Shown: one piece after another, positions 1-7,646 of the stretch
Numbering within the stretch: the first letter of the stretch is position 1
Layout of the letters: the number at the start of each line of letters is the position of its first letter
Source: Gemmiger sp. An194
GTDB taxonomy: Bacteria; Bacillota; Clostridia; Oscillospirales; Ruminococcaceae
Assembly (NCBI RefSeq): GCF_002160145.1
Contig: NZ_NFKA01000008.1
Coordinates: 60,467-124,466 of the forward strand
Direction: 5' to 3'
Length of the DNA stretch: 64,000 nt
Notes under the pieces: model-generated
The model's input: only the letters and a program-made list of their open reading frames with translations
Databases searched by the model: none
What the model was told of the DNA's origin: nothing
Position numbers and translations under genes: made by a program

Positions 1-1
1 C

Positions 2-1048
2 AGCATGCAGGGCGCCAGCCGGGTGCTCAGCGTGTCCATCACCGGCATCAAGGACCGGTTTGCCCTGAACGGCGAGGCTCTGACCGCGGAATACGCGGCC
101 ATTGCCTTCGGCGTGGCCTTTGAGCCCTATTTTGAGAATGGCTGCTTCAGCCGCGAGGCGGTGGAGATCGAAAAGACTACCCTGGCCCGCCAGCTGGAGA
201 GCGAGATCAACGACAAGCGCCTGTACTGCGTGCGGCAGGCCCGGCGCAAATTCTTCGGCGATTCCCCTGCGGGCATCGAGCGGGACGGCTATCTGGCCGA
301 TCTGCCCGCCGTCACCTGCGAGAGCCTGACCGCTGTGTATCAGGAGATGCTGCGCACTGCCCAGCTGGATGTGATCTGCATGGGTGCGGACGAAGCCGTG
401 GTACGCCGCATGATTCTGGAAAAGCTGGCGGGTATCCAGCGTGAGCCTGCCCAGCTGGAGAACTATCTGTATATGCCTGCTCAGCCCACCGAGCATTTCC
501 GGGAGGAGATGGATCTGGTGCAGGCCAAGCTGTGCATGATGTTTACCTGGAACCAGTGCGCAAAGCCGGAGCAGCTGAATGCCTTCCGGCTGGCCATGAG
601 CGTGTTCGGCGGCTCCACCACCAGCCGTTTGTTCCTGAACGTGCGGGAAAAGCAGAGCCTTTGCTACTACTGCGCCAGCCGGTTCGCTTCGCCCACCGCC
701 TTTATGATGGTGGACAGCGGGGTGGAACCTGCCAACGCCGAAAAGGCCGAGCAGGCCATCCTGAAGGAGCTGGAGAATCTGGTGAACGGCCCCATCACCG
801 AGGAAGAGCTGGAAAACAGCCGCCGTGGCCTGTTGTCCGGCATGACCAGCGTGGGCGACAGCCTGGCCGGTCTGGAGAACTGGTATTACAACGAGATCCT
901 GCGGGGCGGTGTGATCAATACCCCCGAGCAGGCGGCCAGCCAGCTGATGCAGGTGAGTGCCGAGGATGTGCGCCAGATCCTGGCCGGGTTCCGATACTCG
1001 GTCGGCTATCTTGTGACCAAAAAGGAGGAGCCCAGCCATGCAGAATGA
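2..1048 (+). CDS. yfmF: M16-family peptidase-like protein YfmF (5' partial)
   Basis: Insulinase/M16-fold protein cut by the window start. The reading frame is open from base 2, so the ATG at 5 is probably internal. The visible 347 residues match the C-terminal two thirds of M16 half-enzymes: a run ending FGGSTTSRLFLNVREK, SLCYY and a repeated alpha/beta M16 half. No HxxEH zinc site is visible; family knowledge says the YfmF partner is the non-catalytic half that pairs with catalytic YfmH. The pair is linked to EF-P 5-aminopentanol modification in Bacillus. It overlaps yfmH by 11 nt, so translation is probably coupled. Confidence 0.85.
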   Translation, partial: SMQGASRVLSVSITGIKDRFALNGEALTAEYAAIAFGVAFEPYFENGCFSREAVEIEKTTLARQLESEINDKRLYCVRQARRKFFGDSPAGIERDGYLADLPAVTCESLTAVYQEMLRTAQLDVICMGADEAVVRRMILEKLAGIQREPAQLENYLYMPAQPTEHFREEMDLVQAKLCMMFTWNQCAKPEQLNAFRLAMSVFGGSTTSRLFLNVREKQSLCYYCASRFASPTAFMMVDSGVEPANAEKAEQAILKELENLVNGPITEEELENSRRGLLSGMTSVGDSLAGLENWYYNEILRGGVINTPEQAASQLMQVSAEDVRQILAGFRYSVGYLVTKKEEPSHAE

Positions 1049-2312
1049 ACCCATGCAGGCGGTGCGCGCCGCCGTGGCCTGTGAGGCCCTGACGCTGGAA
1101 AACGGCCTGACCGTTCTGGTGCGGCCCATGCCCGGCTACAGCGGCGTCCACGCCATTTACGGTACCCGCTTCGGCTCCATCGATCTGGAATTTGAGGTGG
1201 ATGGCCGTCGGGTAAGCCTGCCCGCGGGCGTAGCCCATTTCCTGGAGCATAAAATGTTCGAGAGCGAGGACGGCGACGCCTTCGCCAAGTTCGCCAGAAC
1301 CGGTGCGTCGGCCAATGCCTACACCAGCTTTGACAAGACCTGCTATCTGTTCACCGCCACCCAGCAGGTGGACGAGAGTCTGGATATCCTGCTGAGCATG
1401 GTGAACGAGCCCTACTTCACCAAGGAGACCATCCAGAAGGAGCAGGGGATCATCGGCCAGGAGATCAAGATGTACGACGACAGCCCGGACTGGCGGATCA
1501 TGACCGGCCTGTTCGGCTGCCTGTATCACAATCATCCCATCCGCAACGACATCGCAGGTACCGTGGAGAGCATTGCGCAGATCACCCCGGAGATGCTCTA
1601 CGACTGCTGCAAGGGCTTCTACAACCCGGGCAACATGGTGCTGGCGGCGGCGGGTAACATCACCACCGATCAGGTGCTGGCGGCCTGCAAGCGGGCCAAG
1701 CTGCCCGCAAAGCCCGCTCAGGTCAAGCGCATCCAGCCCCAGGAGCCGGAAACCGTCGCGAAAGAGCGGCTGGAATTCTCCATGCAGCTGGCCAAGCCCT
1801 GCCTGGGCGTGGGCTTCAAGGAAGCTCCGGTGGAGGGCGCCAAGGCCGAGATCATCTGCGACATGCTCACCGAGCTGGTGTGCGGCGGCATGACCGACTT
1901 CTACCGCAGCCTGTATGACCAGGGCCTGGTGAACCCGGGCTTCGGCGGTGAGTTCCTTGTGCTGGACGGCTGCTGCTGTTTCCTGTTCACCGGCGAGACC
2001 GACCAGCCGGAAAAGGTTCGCGGTCTGCTGATGGATGAGATCGAGCGGCTGCGCAAGGAAGGCGTAGATGAGGAATTGTTCACCCTGTGCAAGAACCAGT
2101 CCTACGGTGAGATGCTGCAGGACCTGGAAAACATTGAGGACAGCGCCACCGCACTGGCAGGCAGCTTCTTCCGCAAGCGCAGCCTGACCGAGGAGATCGA
2201 GGCACTGGCCAGCGTGACCCGTCAGGAGGTGGACGAGGCGCTGCAGACCATGCTGCGCCCGGAACGGTCCTCCACCGTGATCATCTGGCCCAAGCAGGAG
2301 GAGAACGCATGA
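1038..2312 (+). CDS. yfmH: M16-family zinc metallopeptidase YfmH
   Basis: 424-aa insulinase-family protease. The inverted zinc motif HFLEH sits at residues 67-71, with conserved KMFE after it, and the second M16 half follows in the C-terminal part, so the catalytic domain is complete. It starts inside the end of yfmF behind a GGAG ribosome binding site and overlaps lgt by 4 nt (ATGA), giving a tightly coupled yfmF-yfmH-lgt unit. It probably works as a heterodimer with YfmF in the cytoplasm. The EF-P modification link is from the B. subtilis homologue, not from this sequence. Confidence 0.9.
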   Translation: MQNEPMQAVRAAVACEALTLENGLTVLVRPMPGYSGVHAIYGTRFGSIDLEFEVDGRRVSLPAGVAHFLEHKMFESEDGDAFAKFARTGASANAYTSFDKTCYLFTATQQVDESLDILLSMVNEPYFTKETIQKEQGIIGQEIKMYDDSPDWRIMTGLFGCLYHNHPIRNDIAGTVESIAQITPEMLYDCCKGFYNPGNMVLAAAGNITTDQVLAACKRAKLPAKPAQVKRIQPQEPETVAKERLEFSMQLAKPCLGVGFKEAPVEGAKAEIICDMLTELVCGGMTDFYRSLYDQGLVNPGFGGEFLVLDGCCCFLFTGETDQPEKVRGLLMDEIERLRKEGVDEELFTLCKNQSYGEMLQDLENIEDSATALAGSFFRKRSLTEEIEALASVTRQEVDEALQTMLRPERSSTVIIWPKQEENA

Positions 2313-3505
2313 CGAATCTGGTGCAATTCCCCGGACTGGGGCTGGAATTCAACATCAACCGGGTGGCCTTCACCATCGGCGGCCTGGATGTTTACTGGTA
2401 CGGTGTGCTCATTGCCACCGGTTTTCTGCTGGCGCTGGTGTTCGCCTTCCGCTACGCGGTGGATTTCGGCATTGATGCCGACCGCCTGGTGGACGTGGTG
2501 CTGGTGGGCAGTGTGTGCGCGGTGATCTGTGCCCGGGCCTACTATGTGATCTTTTCACCGGTGCCCTATGAGAGCTTTGCCGATATGATCGACATCCGCC
2601 AGGGCGGCCTGGCCATCTACGGCGGCGTGATCGGCGCGGCACTGTTCGGCGGTCTTGCCTGCAAGTGGCGCAAGCTGTCCATTCCGGCCACCTTTGATCT
2701 GGTGGCCATGGGCTTTCTGATCGGTCAGTCCATCGGCCGCTGGGGCAACTTTGTGAACCAGGAGGCCTTCGGCAGCAACACCACTCTGCCCTGGGGCATG
2801 TACAGCCAGGCGACGGCCAATTATCTGAGCAGCTGGCAGACGGTTCTGGCACAGGACGGCGTGATCGTGGACCCGAGCATGCCGGTGCATCCCACCTTTT
2901 TGTACGAGAGCATCTGGTGCGCGGTGGGCTTTTTCGCCCTGTGGGCCTACATGAAAAAGCGTCGCTTTAACGGCGAGATCGCCCTGATGTATGCCGCCTG
3001 GTACGGTGCGGGCCGCTTCTGGATCGAGGGCCTGCGCACCGACAGTCTGATGCTGCCCGGCATGACCCTGCGGGTCAGCCAGCTGATTGCTCTGATCAGT
3101 GTGGTGGCGGCAGTGATCGCCATTGTGGTGATCCGCCGCAAGATCGGCCAAAAAGAGCTGCTGGTGGATGTTCCGGTCAGCACAGCTTCGGAAAAGAAAT
3201 TCCAGGAGGCAAAAAACGCCTGGGCCGACAAGCTGGAGGCTCTGGGCCAGAGTGTGAGCCTGGAGGAGATGCGGCAGCAGCTGCCCGCCTCTGCTTCCCA
3301 TAAGAAGTTTGTGGAGGCCCAGAAACAGCAGCAGGATTTTGACTGGGAGGCGCTGATCCGCCAGAAGCTGGAGCAGGCGGAGATGGATGCCGGAATGCAG
3401 GAGAGTGTGCGGCAGGAGAATGTCCGCTTCGCTCAGCTGCCGGTGGACCCGGAGGAACGGGCTGCTACCAACAGCTCGCTCACCCAGGGGCTGGATGAAA
3501 AATAA
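2309..3505 (+). CDS. lgt: Prolipoprotein diacylglyceryl transferase with long C-terminal tail
   Basis: Integral membrane enzyme that moves diacylglycerol from phosphatidylglycerol to the lipobox cysteine of prolipoproteins. The Lgt signature GRWGNFVNQE is at residues 143-152; the hydrophobic multi-pass core spans residues 1-275. Several lipoproteins in this window (about 26.1 and 59.7 kb) would be substrates. Odd feature: the family is usually 260-300 aa, but this protein has 398 aa. The extra 120 or so residues (277-398) form a charged, Lys/Glu/Gln-rich, probably helical cytoplasmic tail. The start overlaps yfmH by 4 nt. Confidence 0.92.
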   Translation: MTNLVQFPGLGLEFNINRVAFTIGGLDVYWYGVLIATGFLLALVFAFRYAVDFGIDADRLVDVVLVGSVCAVICARAYYVIFSPVPYESFADMIDIRQGGLAIYGGVIGAALFGGLACKWRKLSIPATFDLVAMGFLIGQSIGRWGNFVNQEAFGSNTTLPWGMYSQATANYLSSWQTVLAQDGVIVDPSMPVHPTFLYESIWCAVGFFALWAYMKKRRFNGEIALMYAAWYGAGRFWIEGLRTDSLMLPGMTLRVSQLIALISVVAAVIAIVVIRRKIGQKELLVDVPVSTASEKKFQEAKNAWADKLEALGQSVSLEEMRQQLPASASHKKFVEAQKQQQDFDWEALIRQKLEQAEMDAGMQESVRQENVRFAQLPVDPEERAATNSSLTQGLDEK

Positions 3506-3546
3506 AGTATAGCCGGGCGCACCGCCCGTGCGATGAGGAGGAAACC

Positions 3547-4398
3547 ATGGCGCAGATCATCAGCGGCAAGGAGCTGGCCGCCCGCATCAAACAGCGGGTG
3601 AGCGATCAGGTGGAGGAAATGAAGGCCGGGGGAGTGAGCCCCTGTCTGGCGGTGGTTCTGGTGGGCGATGACCCGGCCAGCGCCGTCTATGTGCGGGGCA
3701 AGGAGTCGGACTGCCGCGAGTGCGGCATCGAGAGCCGGATGCTTCGCCTTCCCGCCGACACAACACAGGACCAGCTGCTGGAACAGCTGCAACAGCTGGC
3801 TGAGGACAAAAGCGTCCACGGCATTCTGGTGCAGCTGCCCCTGCCCGCCCAGATCGACGAGCAGGCGGTGATCGCCGCCATTCCCCCCGAAAAGGATGTG
3901 GACGGCTTTTCTCCGGTGAACGTGGGCCGGATGATGATCGGCGAGGAGTGCTTTCTGCCCTGTACCCCCGCGGGCTGCATCGAGATGCTGAAAAGCACCG
4001 GCGTGCCCATCGCGGGCAAGCAGGCGGTGGTGCTGGGCCGCAGCAACATCGTGGGCAAGCCCGCGGCCATGCTGCTGCTGCGGGAGAACGCCACCGTTAC
4101 CATCTGCCACTCCAAAACCGAGGATCTGGCCGCTGTGTGCGCCGGAGCCGACATTCTGGTGGCGGCCATCGGCAAGCCCAAGTTTGTTGCCGGCGATATG
4201 ATCAAGCCCGGCGCGGTGGTCATCGATGTGGGCATCAATCGGGACGAGAACGGCAAGCTGTGCGGCGATGTGGATTTTGCCGCTGCCGAAGCCAAGGCCT
4301 CCTTCATCACTCCGGTGCCCGGCGGCGTAGGCCTGATGACCCGGGCTATGCTGATGGTGAACACCATCCAGGCCGCCCGGCGGCAGACCGGCTGCTGA
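3547..4398 (+). CDS. folD: Bifunctional methylenetetrahydrofolate dehydrogenase/cyclohydrolase
   Basis: 283-aa cytoplasmic one-carbon enzyme that interconverts 5,10-methylene-, methenyl- and 10-formyl-tetrahydrofolate. The YVRGKESDCRECGI stretch carries the catalytic Lys; DVDGFSPVNVGRM, the Rossmann GRSNIVGKP and the C-terminal PGGVG motif (residues 258-262) are all present. The last motif reads PGGVGLMT where most family members have PGGVGPMT, a single Pro to Leu change near the active site. It has a good RBS (GAGGAGG) and lies 41 nt after lgt, probably in the same transcript. Confidence 0.95.
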   Translation: MAQIISGKELAARIKQRVSDQVEEMKAGGVSPCLAVVLVGDDPASAVYVRGKESDCRECGIESRMLRLPADTTQDQLLEQLQQLAEDKSVHGILVQLPLPAQIDEQAVIAAIPPEKDVDGFSPVNVGRMMIGEECFLPCTPAGCIEMLKSTGVPIAGKQAVVLGRSNIVGKPAAMLLLRENATVTICHSKTEDLAAVCAGADILVAAIGKPKFVAGDMIKPGAVVIDVGINRDENGKLCGDVDFAAAEAKASFITPVPGGVGLMTRAMLMVNTIQAARRQTGC

Positions 4399-4444
4399 AA
4401 AGAGCCGAATCTGCAAAAAACGGCTTTGCAAAGCCAAAAAGGGC

Positions 4445-4473
4445 TTGCAATCCCCAAAAAGTTGTGGTATAGT
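4445..4473 (+). promoter_or_regulatory. Sigma-A promoter of rplU-rpmA
   Basis: TTGCAA (4445-4450), 17-bp spacer, TATAGT (4468-4473). Transcription would start near 4480, leaving an 85-nt leader before rplU. Confidence 0.75.
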
Positions 4474-4479
4474 AGTATA

Positions 4480-4563
4480 GCCGCATGGTTCGGGCACCCA
4501 AGAGGTGTGCAAGATCACCCGCCCACTAGTCCAGCGAGACTTATATAAGAGAGGCAAAACACT
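4480..4563 (+). promoter_or_regulatory. rplU 5' leader, candidate L21 leader RNA
   Basis: An 85-nt leader between the promoter and rplU. A small hairpin, GCACCC/GGTGTGC, can form at about 4493-4510, followed by a short purine-rich RBS. L21 operon leaders that bind ribosomal protein are a known Firmicutes family. I cannot confirm membership without a covariance search, so this is a positional guess with one visible stem. Confidence 0.35.
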
Positions 4564-4875
4564 ATGTACGCTATCATTGTTACCGGTGGCAAGCAGTACC
4601 GGGTACAGGAAGGCGACGTAATCTTCGTTGAGAAGATGGACGTTGCTGAAGGCACCAATGTGAACTTCGACTCCGTTCTGGCTGTCGGCAACGAGGGCTC
4701 CGTTAAGGTGGGCACTCCCGTTGTTGAGGGCGCCAGCGTCGAGGCCAAGGTCGTGAAGAACGGCAAGGGCAAGAAGCTGAACATCATCACTTATCGTCCT
4801 AAGAAGGGCAGCGCCCGCCGCATGGGCCACCGTCAGCCCTACACTAAGGTCGAGATCACTGCCATCAAGGGCTAA
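4564..4875 (+). CDS. rplU: 50S ribosomal protein L21
   Basis: 103 aa, standard length. The start [14 protein letters not shown] and the end KVEITAIKG are diagnostic for bL21, which binds 23S rRNA domain II in the large subunit. It is first in the rplU-rpmA operon, only 20 nt ahead of rpmA, so the prp/ysxB protease gene that usually separates these two in Firmicutes is absent here. Confidence 0.97.
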   Translation: MYAIIVTGGKQYRVQEGDVIFVEKMDVAEGTNVNFDSVLAVGNEGSVKVGTPVVEGASVEAKVVKNGKGKKLNIITYRPKKGSARRMGHRQPYTKVEITAIKG

Positions 4876-4895
4876 TAACGGAGGTGTAAACTACT

Positions 4896-5147
4896 ATGGC
4901 ACATAAGAAAGGCGTAGGTTCTACTAAGAACGGTCGTGACTCTGAGTCCAAGCGTCTGGGCGTTAAGCGCGCCGACGGTCAGTTCGTTCTGGCCGGCAAC
5001 ATCCTGGTTCGTCAGCGTGGTACCCACATCCATCCCGGTGAGAACGTGGGCCGCGGCAGCGACGATACCCTGTTCGCTCTGGTGGACGGCCGCGTAAGCT
5101 TCGAGCGCGTAGGCCGTGACCGCAAGAAGGTCAGCGTTAAGCAGTAA
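4896..5147 (+). CDS. rpmA: 50S ribosomal protein L27, without N-terminal extension
   Basis: 83-aa bL27. It starts directly with [16 protein letters not shown], the mature-type N terminus that reaches the peptidyl-transferase centre. Many Firmicutes L27 proteins carry an extra 9-12 residues (ending in a QFFA-type site) that are removed by the Prp protease. Here neither the extension nor a prp gene is present in the operon. RBS GGAGG lies 11 nt upstream of the ATG. Confidence 0.97.
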   Translation: MAHKKGVGSTKNGRDSESKRLGVKRADGQFVLAGNILVRQRGTHIHPGENVGRGSDDTLFALVDGRVSFERVGRDRKKVSVKQ

Positions 5148-5154
5148 GATCTTT

Positions 5155-5192
5155 CAAAAGCCAGGCCTGTTGATTGGGCCTGGCTTTTTGTT
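5155..5192 (+). terminator. Intrinsic terminator after rpmA
   Basis: GCCAGGCC / GGGCCTGGC stem with an 8-nt loop followed by TTTTTG; it ends the rplU-rpmA transcript. Confidence 0.85.
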
Positions 5193-5211
5193 GTAACGGG
5201 GCATACTGTTA

Positions 5212-5385
5212 GGGTAATACCGCATAATTCCTGGTGGTGGAGCGCGCCAGAAAATTTTTTGTGATATGAACCAAAAAGCACAGCCAATCCTTGGTGGATT
5301 GGCGAGCATTTTTGGAAAATAGCACGGAAAATTTTGGCGTGATACGCCGCCTGAGCCGCGAGGCGTGAATTATGCGGTGTTGCCC
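5212..5385 (+). repeat. Palindromic intergenic repeat, long copy
   Basis: A 174-bp element bounded by 19-bp imperfect terminal inverted repeats (5212-5230 and 5367-5385, 17 of 19 matching, core ACCGCATAATTC / GAATTATGCGGT). A shorter copy of the same element is at 52156-52249 in the same orientation relative to the downstream gene. Sequence shared between copies: GGAGCGCGCC, GAAAATTTTGGCG, GATACGCCGCCTGAGCCG and AGGCGTGAATTATGCGGT. This copy carries about 79 extra bases between two GAAAATTTT direct repeats. No coding capacity is credible; it resembles a MITE or REP-like element. It fills most of the 318-bp gap between rpmA and obgE. Confidence 0.8.
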
Positions 5386-5465
5386 TTGGCAGGGCACAAG
5401 GGCAGCGTGATACTGCTGCCGCCCGCTCCATCCCCATTTCCCATTATCAGAAAAGGAGAAAAACA

Positions 5466-6740
5466 ATGTCGATGTTTGTAGACGTGGCGAAGATCACCAT
5501 CAAAGCAGGCAAAGGCGGCGACGGTGCTGTGAGCTTCCATCGGGAAAAGTTCGTGGCAGCCGGCGGCCCGGACGGCGGCGACGGCGGCCGTGGCGGCAAC
5601 GTGGTCTTCGTGGCCGACGACAACCTGTCCACCCTGATGGATTTTCGCTATAAGCGCAAGTATGCCGCCCAGCCCGGCGAGAACGGCAGCGGCTCGCGCT
5701 GCACCGGCAAAAATGCCCCGGACCTGGTCATCAAGGTGCCCCGTGGCACCCTCATCCGTGACGCCGCCAGCGGTCTGCTGATGGCCGATATCTCCGGCGA
5801 CGAGCCGGTGATCGTGGCCAAGGGCGGCAAGGGCGGCTGGGGCAACACCCATTTCGCCAGCCCCACCCGCCAGATTCCCAAGTTCGCCAAGCCTGGCCTG
5901 CCCGGCGAGGAGTATGAGGTGCGTCTGGAGCTGAAGCTGATTGCCGACGTGGGCCTGATCGGCTTCCCCAACGTGGGCAAATCCACCCTGATCAGCGTGA
6001 TCAGCGCGGCCAAGCCCAAGATCGCCAACTATCATTTCACCACCCTGAGCCCGGTGCTGGGTGTGGTCAAGGTGGGCCCCGAGCAGAGTTTCGTGGCTGC
6101 CGACATCCCCGGCCTGATCGAGGGTGCCAGCGAGGGCATCGGCCTGGGCCATGACTTCCTGCGCCATGTGGAGCGCTGCCGCCTGCTGCTGCATGTGGTG
6201 GACGTTTCCGGCTGCGAGGGCCGCGACCCGGTGGAGGACTTCGAGAAGATCAACACCGAGCTGCAGAGCTTCAGCCCCGAGCTGGCCACCCGGCCCCAGA
6301 TCGTGCTGGGCAACAAGTGCGACATCGCCACCGAGGAGCAGATCGAGAGCTTTAAGGCCTACGTGGAGGATAAGGGCCTGACCTTCATGCCCATCTCCGC
6401 CGCCACCAACCAGGGCCTGAAGAACCTGCCCGGCATCGTGTGGGAGCGGCTGCAGCAGCTGCCTCCGGTGCAGGTATTCGAGCCGGACTTCGTGCCCTAC
6501 GCTGTCAACCCCAACGAGCGCACCTACACCATCGAGAAGACCGCCGACCACGAGTTCACCATCACCGCTCCCTGGCTGGAGCGCATCCTGGCGGGCAGCG
6601 ACGTGGACGACTACGAGAGCCTGCAGTACTTCCAGCGCCAGCTGGACGAGAGCGGCATTCTGCGTGATCTGGTGGCCCAGGGCGTTGAGGAAGAGGACAC
6701 CATCAAGATCGGCGAATATCAGTTCGACTATATCTTCTAA
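5466..6740 (+). CDS. obgE: GTPase ObgE/CgtA
   Basis: 424 aa. Glycine-rich Obg fold at 1-158, then a G domain with G1 GFPNVGKST (166-174), G3 DIPGLIEGASEG and G4 GNKCD, then a C-terminal OCT domain (about 345-424). It is an essential GTPase linked to 50S ribosome assembly and (p)ppGpp binding. RBS AAAAGGAG is 8 nt before the ATG. It follows the palindromic repeat, so the repeat would be in or just upstream of its 5' UTR. The L21-L27-Obg order is the common bacterial one. Confidence 0.96.
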   Translation: MSMFVDVAKITIKAGKGGDGAVSFHREKFVAAGGPDGGDGGRGGNVVFVADDNLSTLMDFRYKRKYAAQPGENGSGSRCTGKNAPDLVIKVPRGTLIRDAASGLLMADISGDEPVIVAKGGKGGWGNTHFASPTRQIPKFAKPGLPGEEYEVRLELKLIADVGLIGFPNVGKSTLISVISAAKPKIANYHFTTLSPVLGVVKVGPEQSFVAADIPGLIEGASEGIGLGHDFLRHVERCRLLLHVVDVSGCEGRDPVEDFEKINTELQSFSPELATRPQIVLGNKCDIATEEQIESFKAYVEDKGLTFMPISAATNQGLKNLPGIVWERLQQLPPVQVFEPDFVPYAVNPNERTYTIEKTADHEFTITAPWLERILAGSDVDDYESLQYFQRQLDESGILRDLVAQGVEEEDTIKIGEYQFDYIF

Positions 6741-6785
6741 GGCACCTGAGCCGCGCCCGGCGCGGCATGAAATGAGGCAAAAACC

Positions 6786-7208
6786 ATGTTGTTTGAAGCA
6801 AATCCGGAAGTGGATATCCGGGAGCAGTCCCCCCTGAATCTGGCCTTTGTGGGCGACGGTGTGTTCGAGCTGCTGGTGCGCCAGCGGCTGGTGGAACGCA
6901 CCCGTCTGGTGCCCGGCAAGCTTCACGCGGCCTGCGTGAAGTATGTATCCGCCAAGGGGCAGAACCGGGCGCTGGCCGCCATTGAGGACCAGCTCACCGA
7001 GGCGGAGCAGGCGGTACTGCGCCGGGGCAAGAACGCCAGCAAGGCCACCGTGGCCAAGCACGCCACCCCTCAGGAGTACCGGGCATCCACCGGCTTCGAG
7101 GCGTTGTTCGGCTGGCTGTATCTCACCGGCCAGAACCAGCGCATCCAGGAGCTGTTCGATGCACTGTGGGAGGGTTACGACCCGCTGGCGGTGGAAAAGC
7201 CGGAATAA
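6786..7208 (+). CDS. mrnC: Mini-ribonuclease III
   Basis: 140 aa: an RNase III catalytic domain with no double-stranded RNA-binding domain, as in Mini-III, which trims 23S rRNA ends. The signature LAFVGDGVFELLVRQ near residues 18-33 supplies the acidic and aromatic residues of the family; the C-terminal EALFGWLYLTGQ is the second conserved patch. In Bacillus the gene follows cysS; here it is 45 nt behind obgE, probably cotranscribed. Confidence 0.9.
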   Translation: MLFEANPEVDIREQSPLNLAFVGDGVFELLVRQRLVERTRLVPGKLHAACVKYVSAKGQNRALAAIEDQLTEAEQAVLRRGKNASKATVAKHATPQEYRASTGFEALFGWLYLTGQNQRIQELFDALWEGYDPLAVEKPE

Positions 7209-7270
7209 ACGGCATTTCCCGGGATGCTCTGCTGTGAAAAGCGGGCGCATTGCCGGAAAACGCAAACAAA

Positions 7271-7323
7271 GGCTGAGACCGGCGGAACAGGAAACAGTGG
7301 TTCCGAGGGTCTCAGCCTTTTCA
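7271..7323 (+). terminator. Intrinsic terminator after mrnC
   Basis: A perfect 10-bp stem, GGCTGAGACC (7271-7280) / GGTCTCAGCC (7308-7317), followed by TTTTC. The 27-nt loop contains a second short stem. Confidence 0.75.
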
Positions 7324-7384
7324 CGCTCTGTGATTGGTTAAAAGCGTGTTTGCCGGTGTGTGTCCGGCGAGGGGAAAGCCGGTG

Positions 7385-7522
7385 TTACTTGCCGGTCTTC
7401 ATGTTGGAAGCGCCAGTGCTCTTGCTGTTCTTGGAAGTGCTGCTGGTAGCATTGGTGCTTTCATTCTTGGCGCTGTTCTTGGCGCTGCGGCTGGTGTAGT
7501 TTTTTGCGTTACGGTTTTCCAT
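7385..7522 (-). CDS. Small Ser/Asn/Lys-rich protein, 45 aa
   Basis: A short ORF starting MENRNAKNYTSRSAKNSAKN and ending in STGASNMKTGK. About 70 percent of residues are Ser, Asn, Lys, Thr or Ala; there are no hydrophobic core, Cys or Trp residues, so it should be soluble, basic and probably disordered. A strong GGAAAGGAGAT ribosome binding site lies 8-10 nt before the ATG, the main reason to call it real. Overlapping plus-strand ORFs at 7224-7531 lack that support. The composition recalls small spore or DNA-binding proteins, but I recognise no family. It is the only gene in the 438-bp gap between mrnC and the methylase. Confidence 0.65.
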   Translation of the reverse strand: MENRNAKNYTSRSAKNSAKNESTNATSSTSKNSKSTGASNMKTGK

Positions 7523-7646
7523 GGTTTGTGATCTCCTTTCCGAATCCGAAGAGGGGGCGGGGGCGTTTGCCCGGCGTGTGATCTTGTCCGCCGTGCCTCT
7601 TCGCTCCTAGTGTAACCCCAAACAAGACCCATTATACAAAGGTGGT

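Noticed and set aside
5012..5466. Minus-strand ORFs translating IIHASRLRRRI from the palindromic repeat, and the same peptide in a minus ORF at 51918-53312
   Set aside because: The shared peptide comes from a non-coding repeat shared by the two loci; the frames have no RBS and run into neighbouring gene antisense.
7224..7531. Plus-strand ORFs opposite the 45-aa small gene
   Set aside because: They start in or over the mrnC terminator and lack RBS; the minus-strand ORF has a strong RBS.
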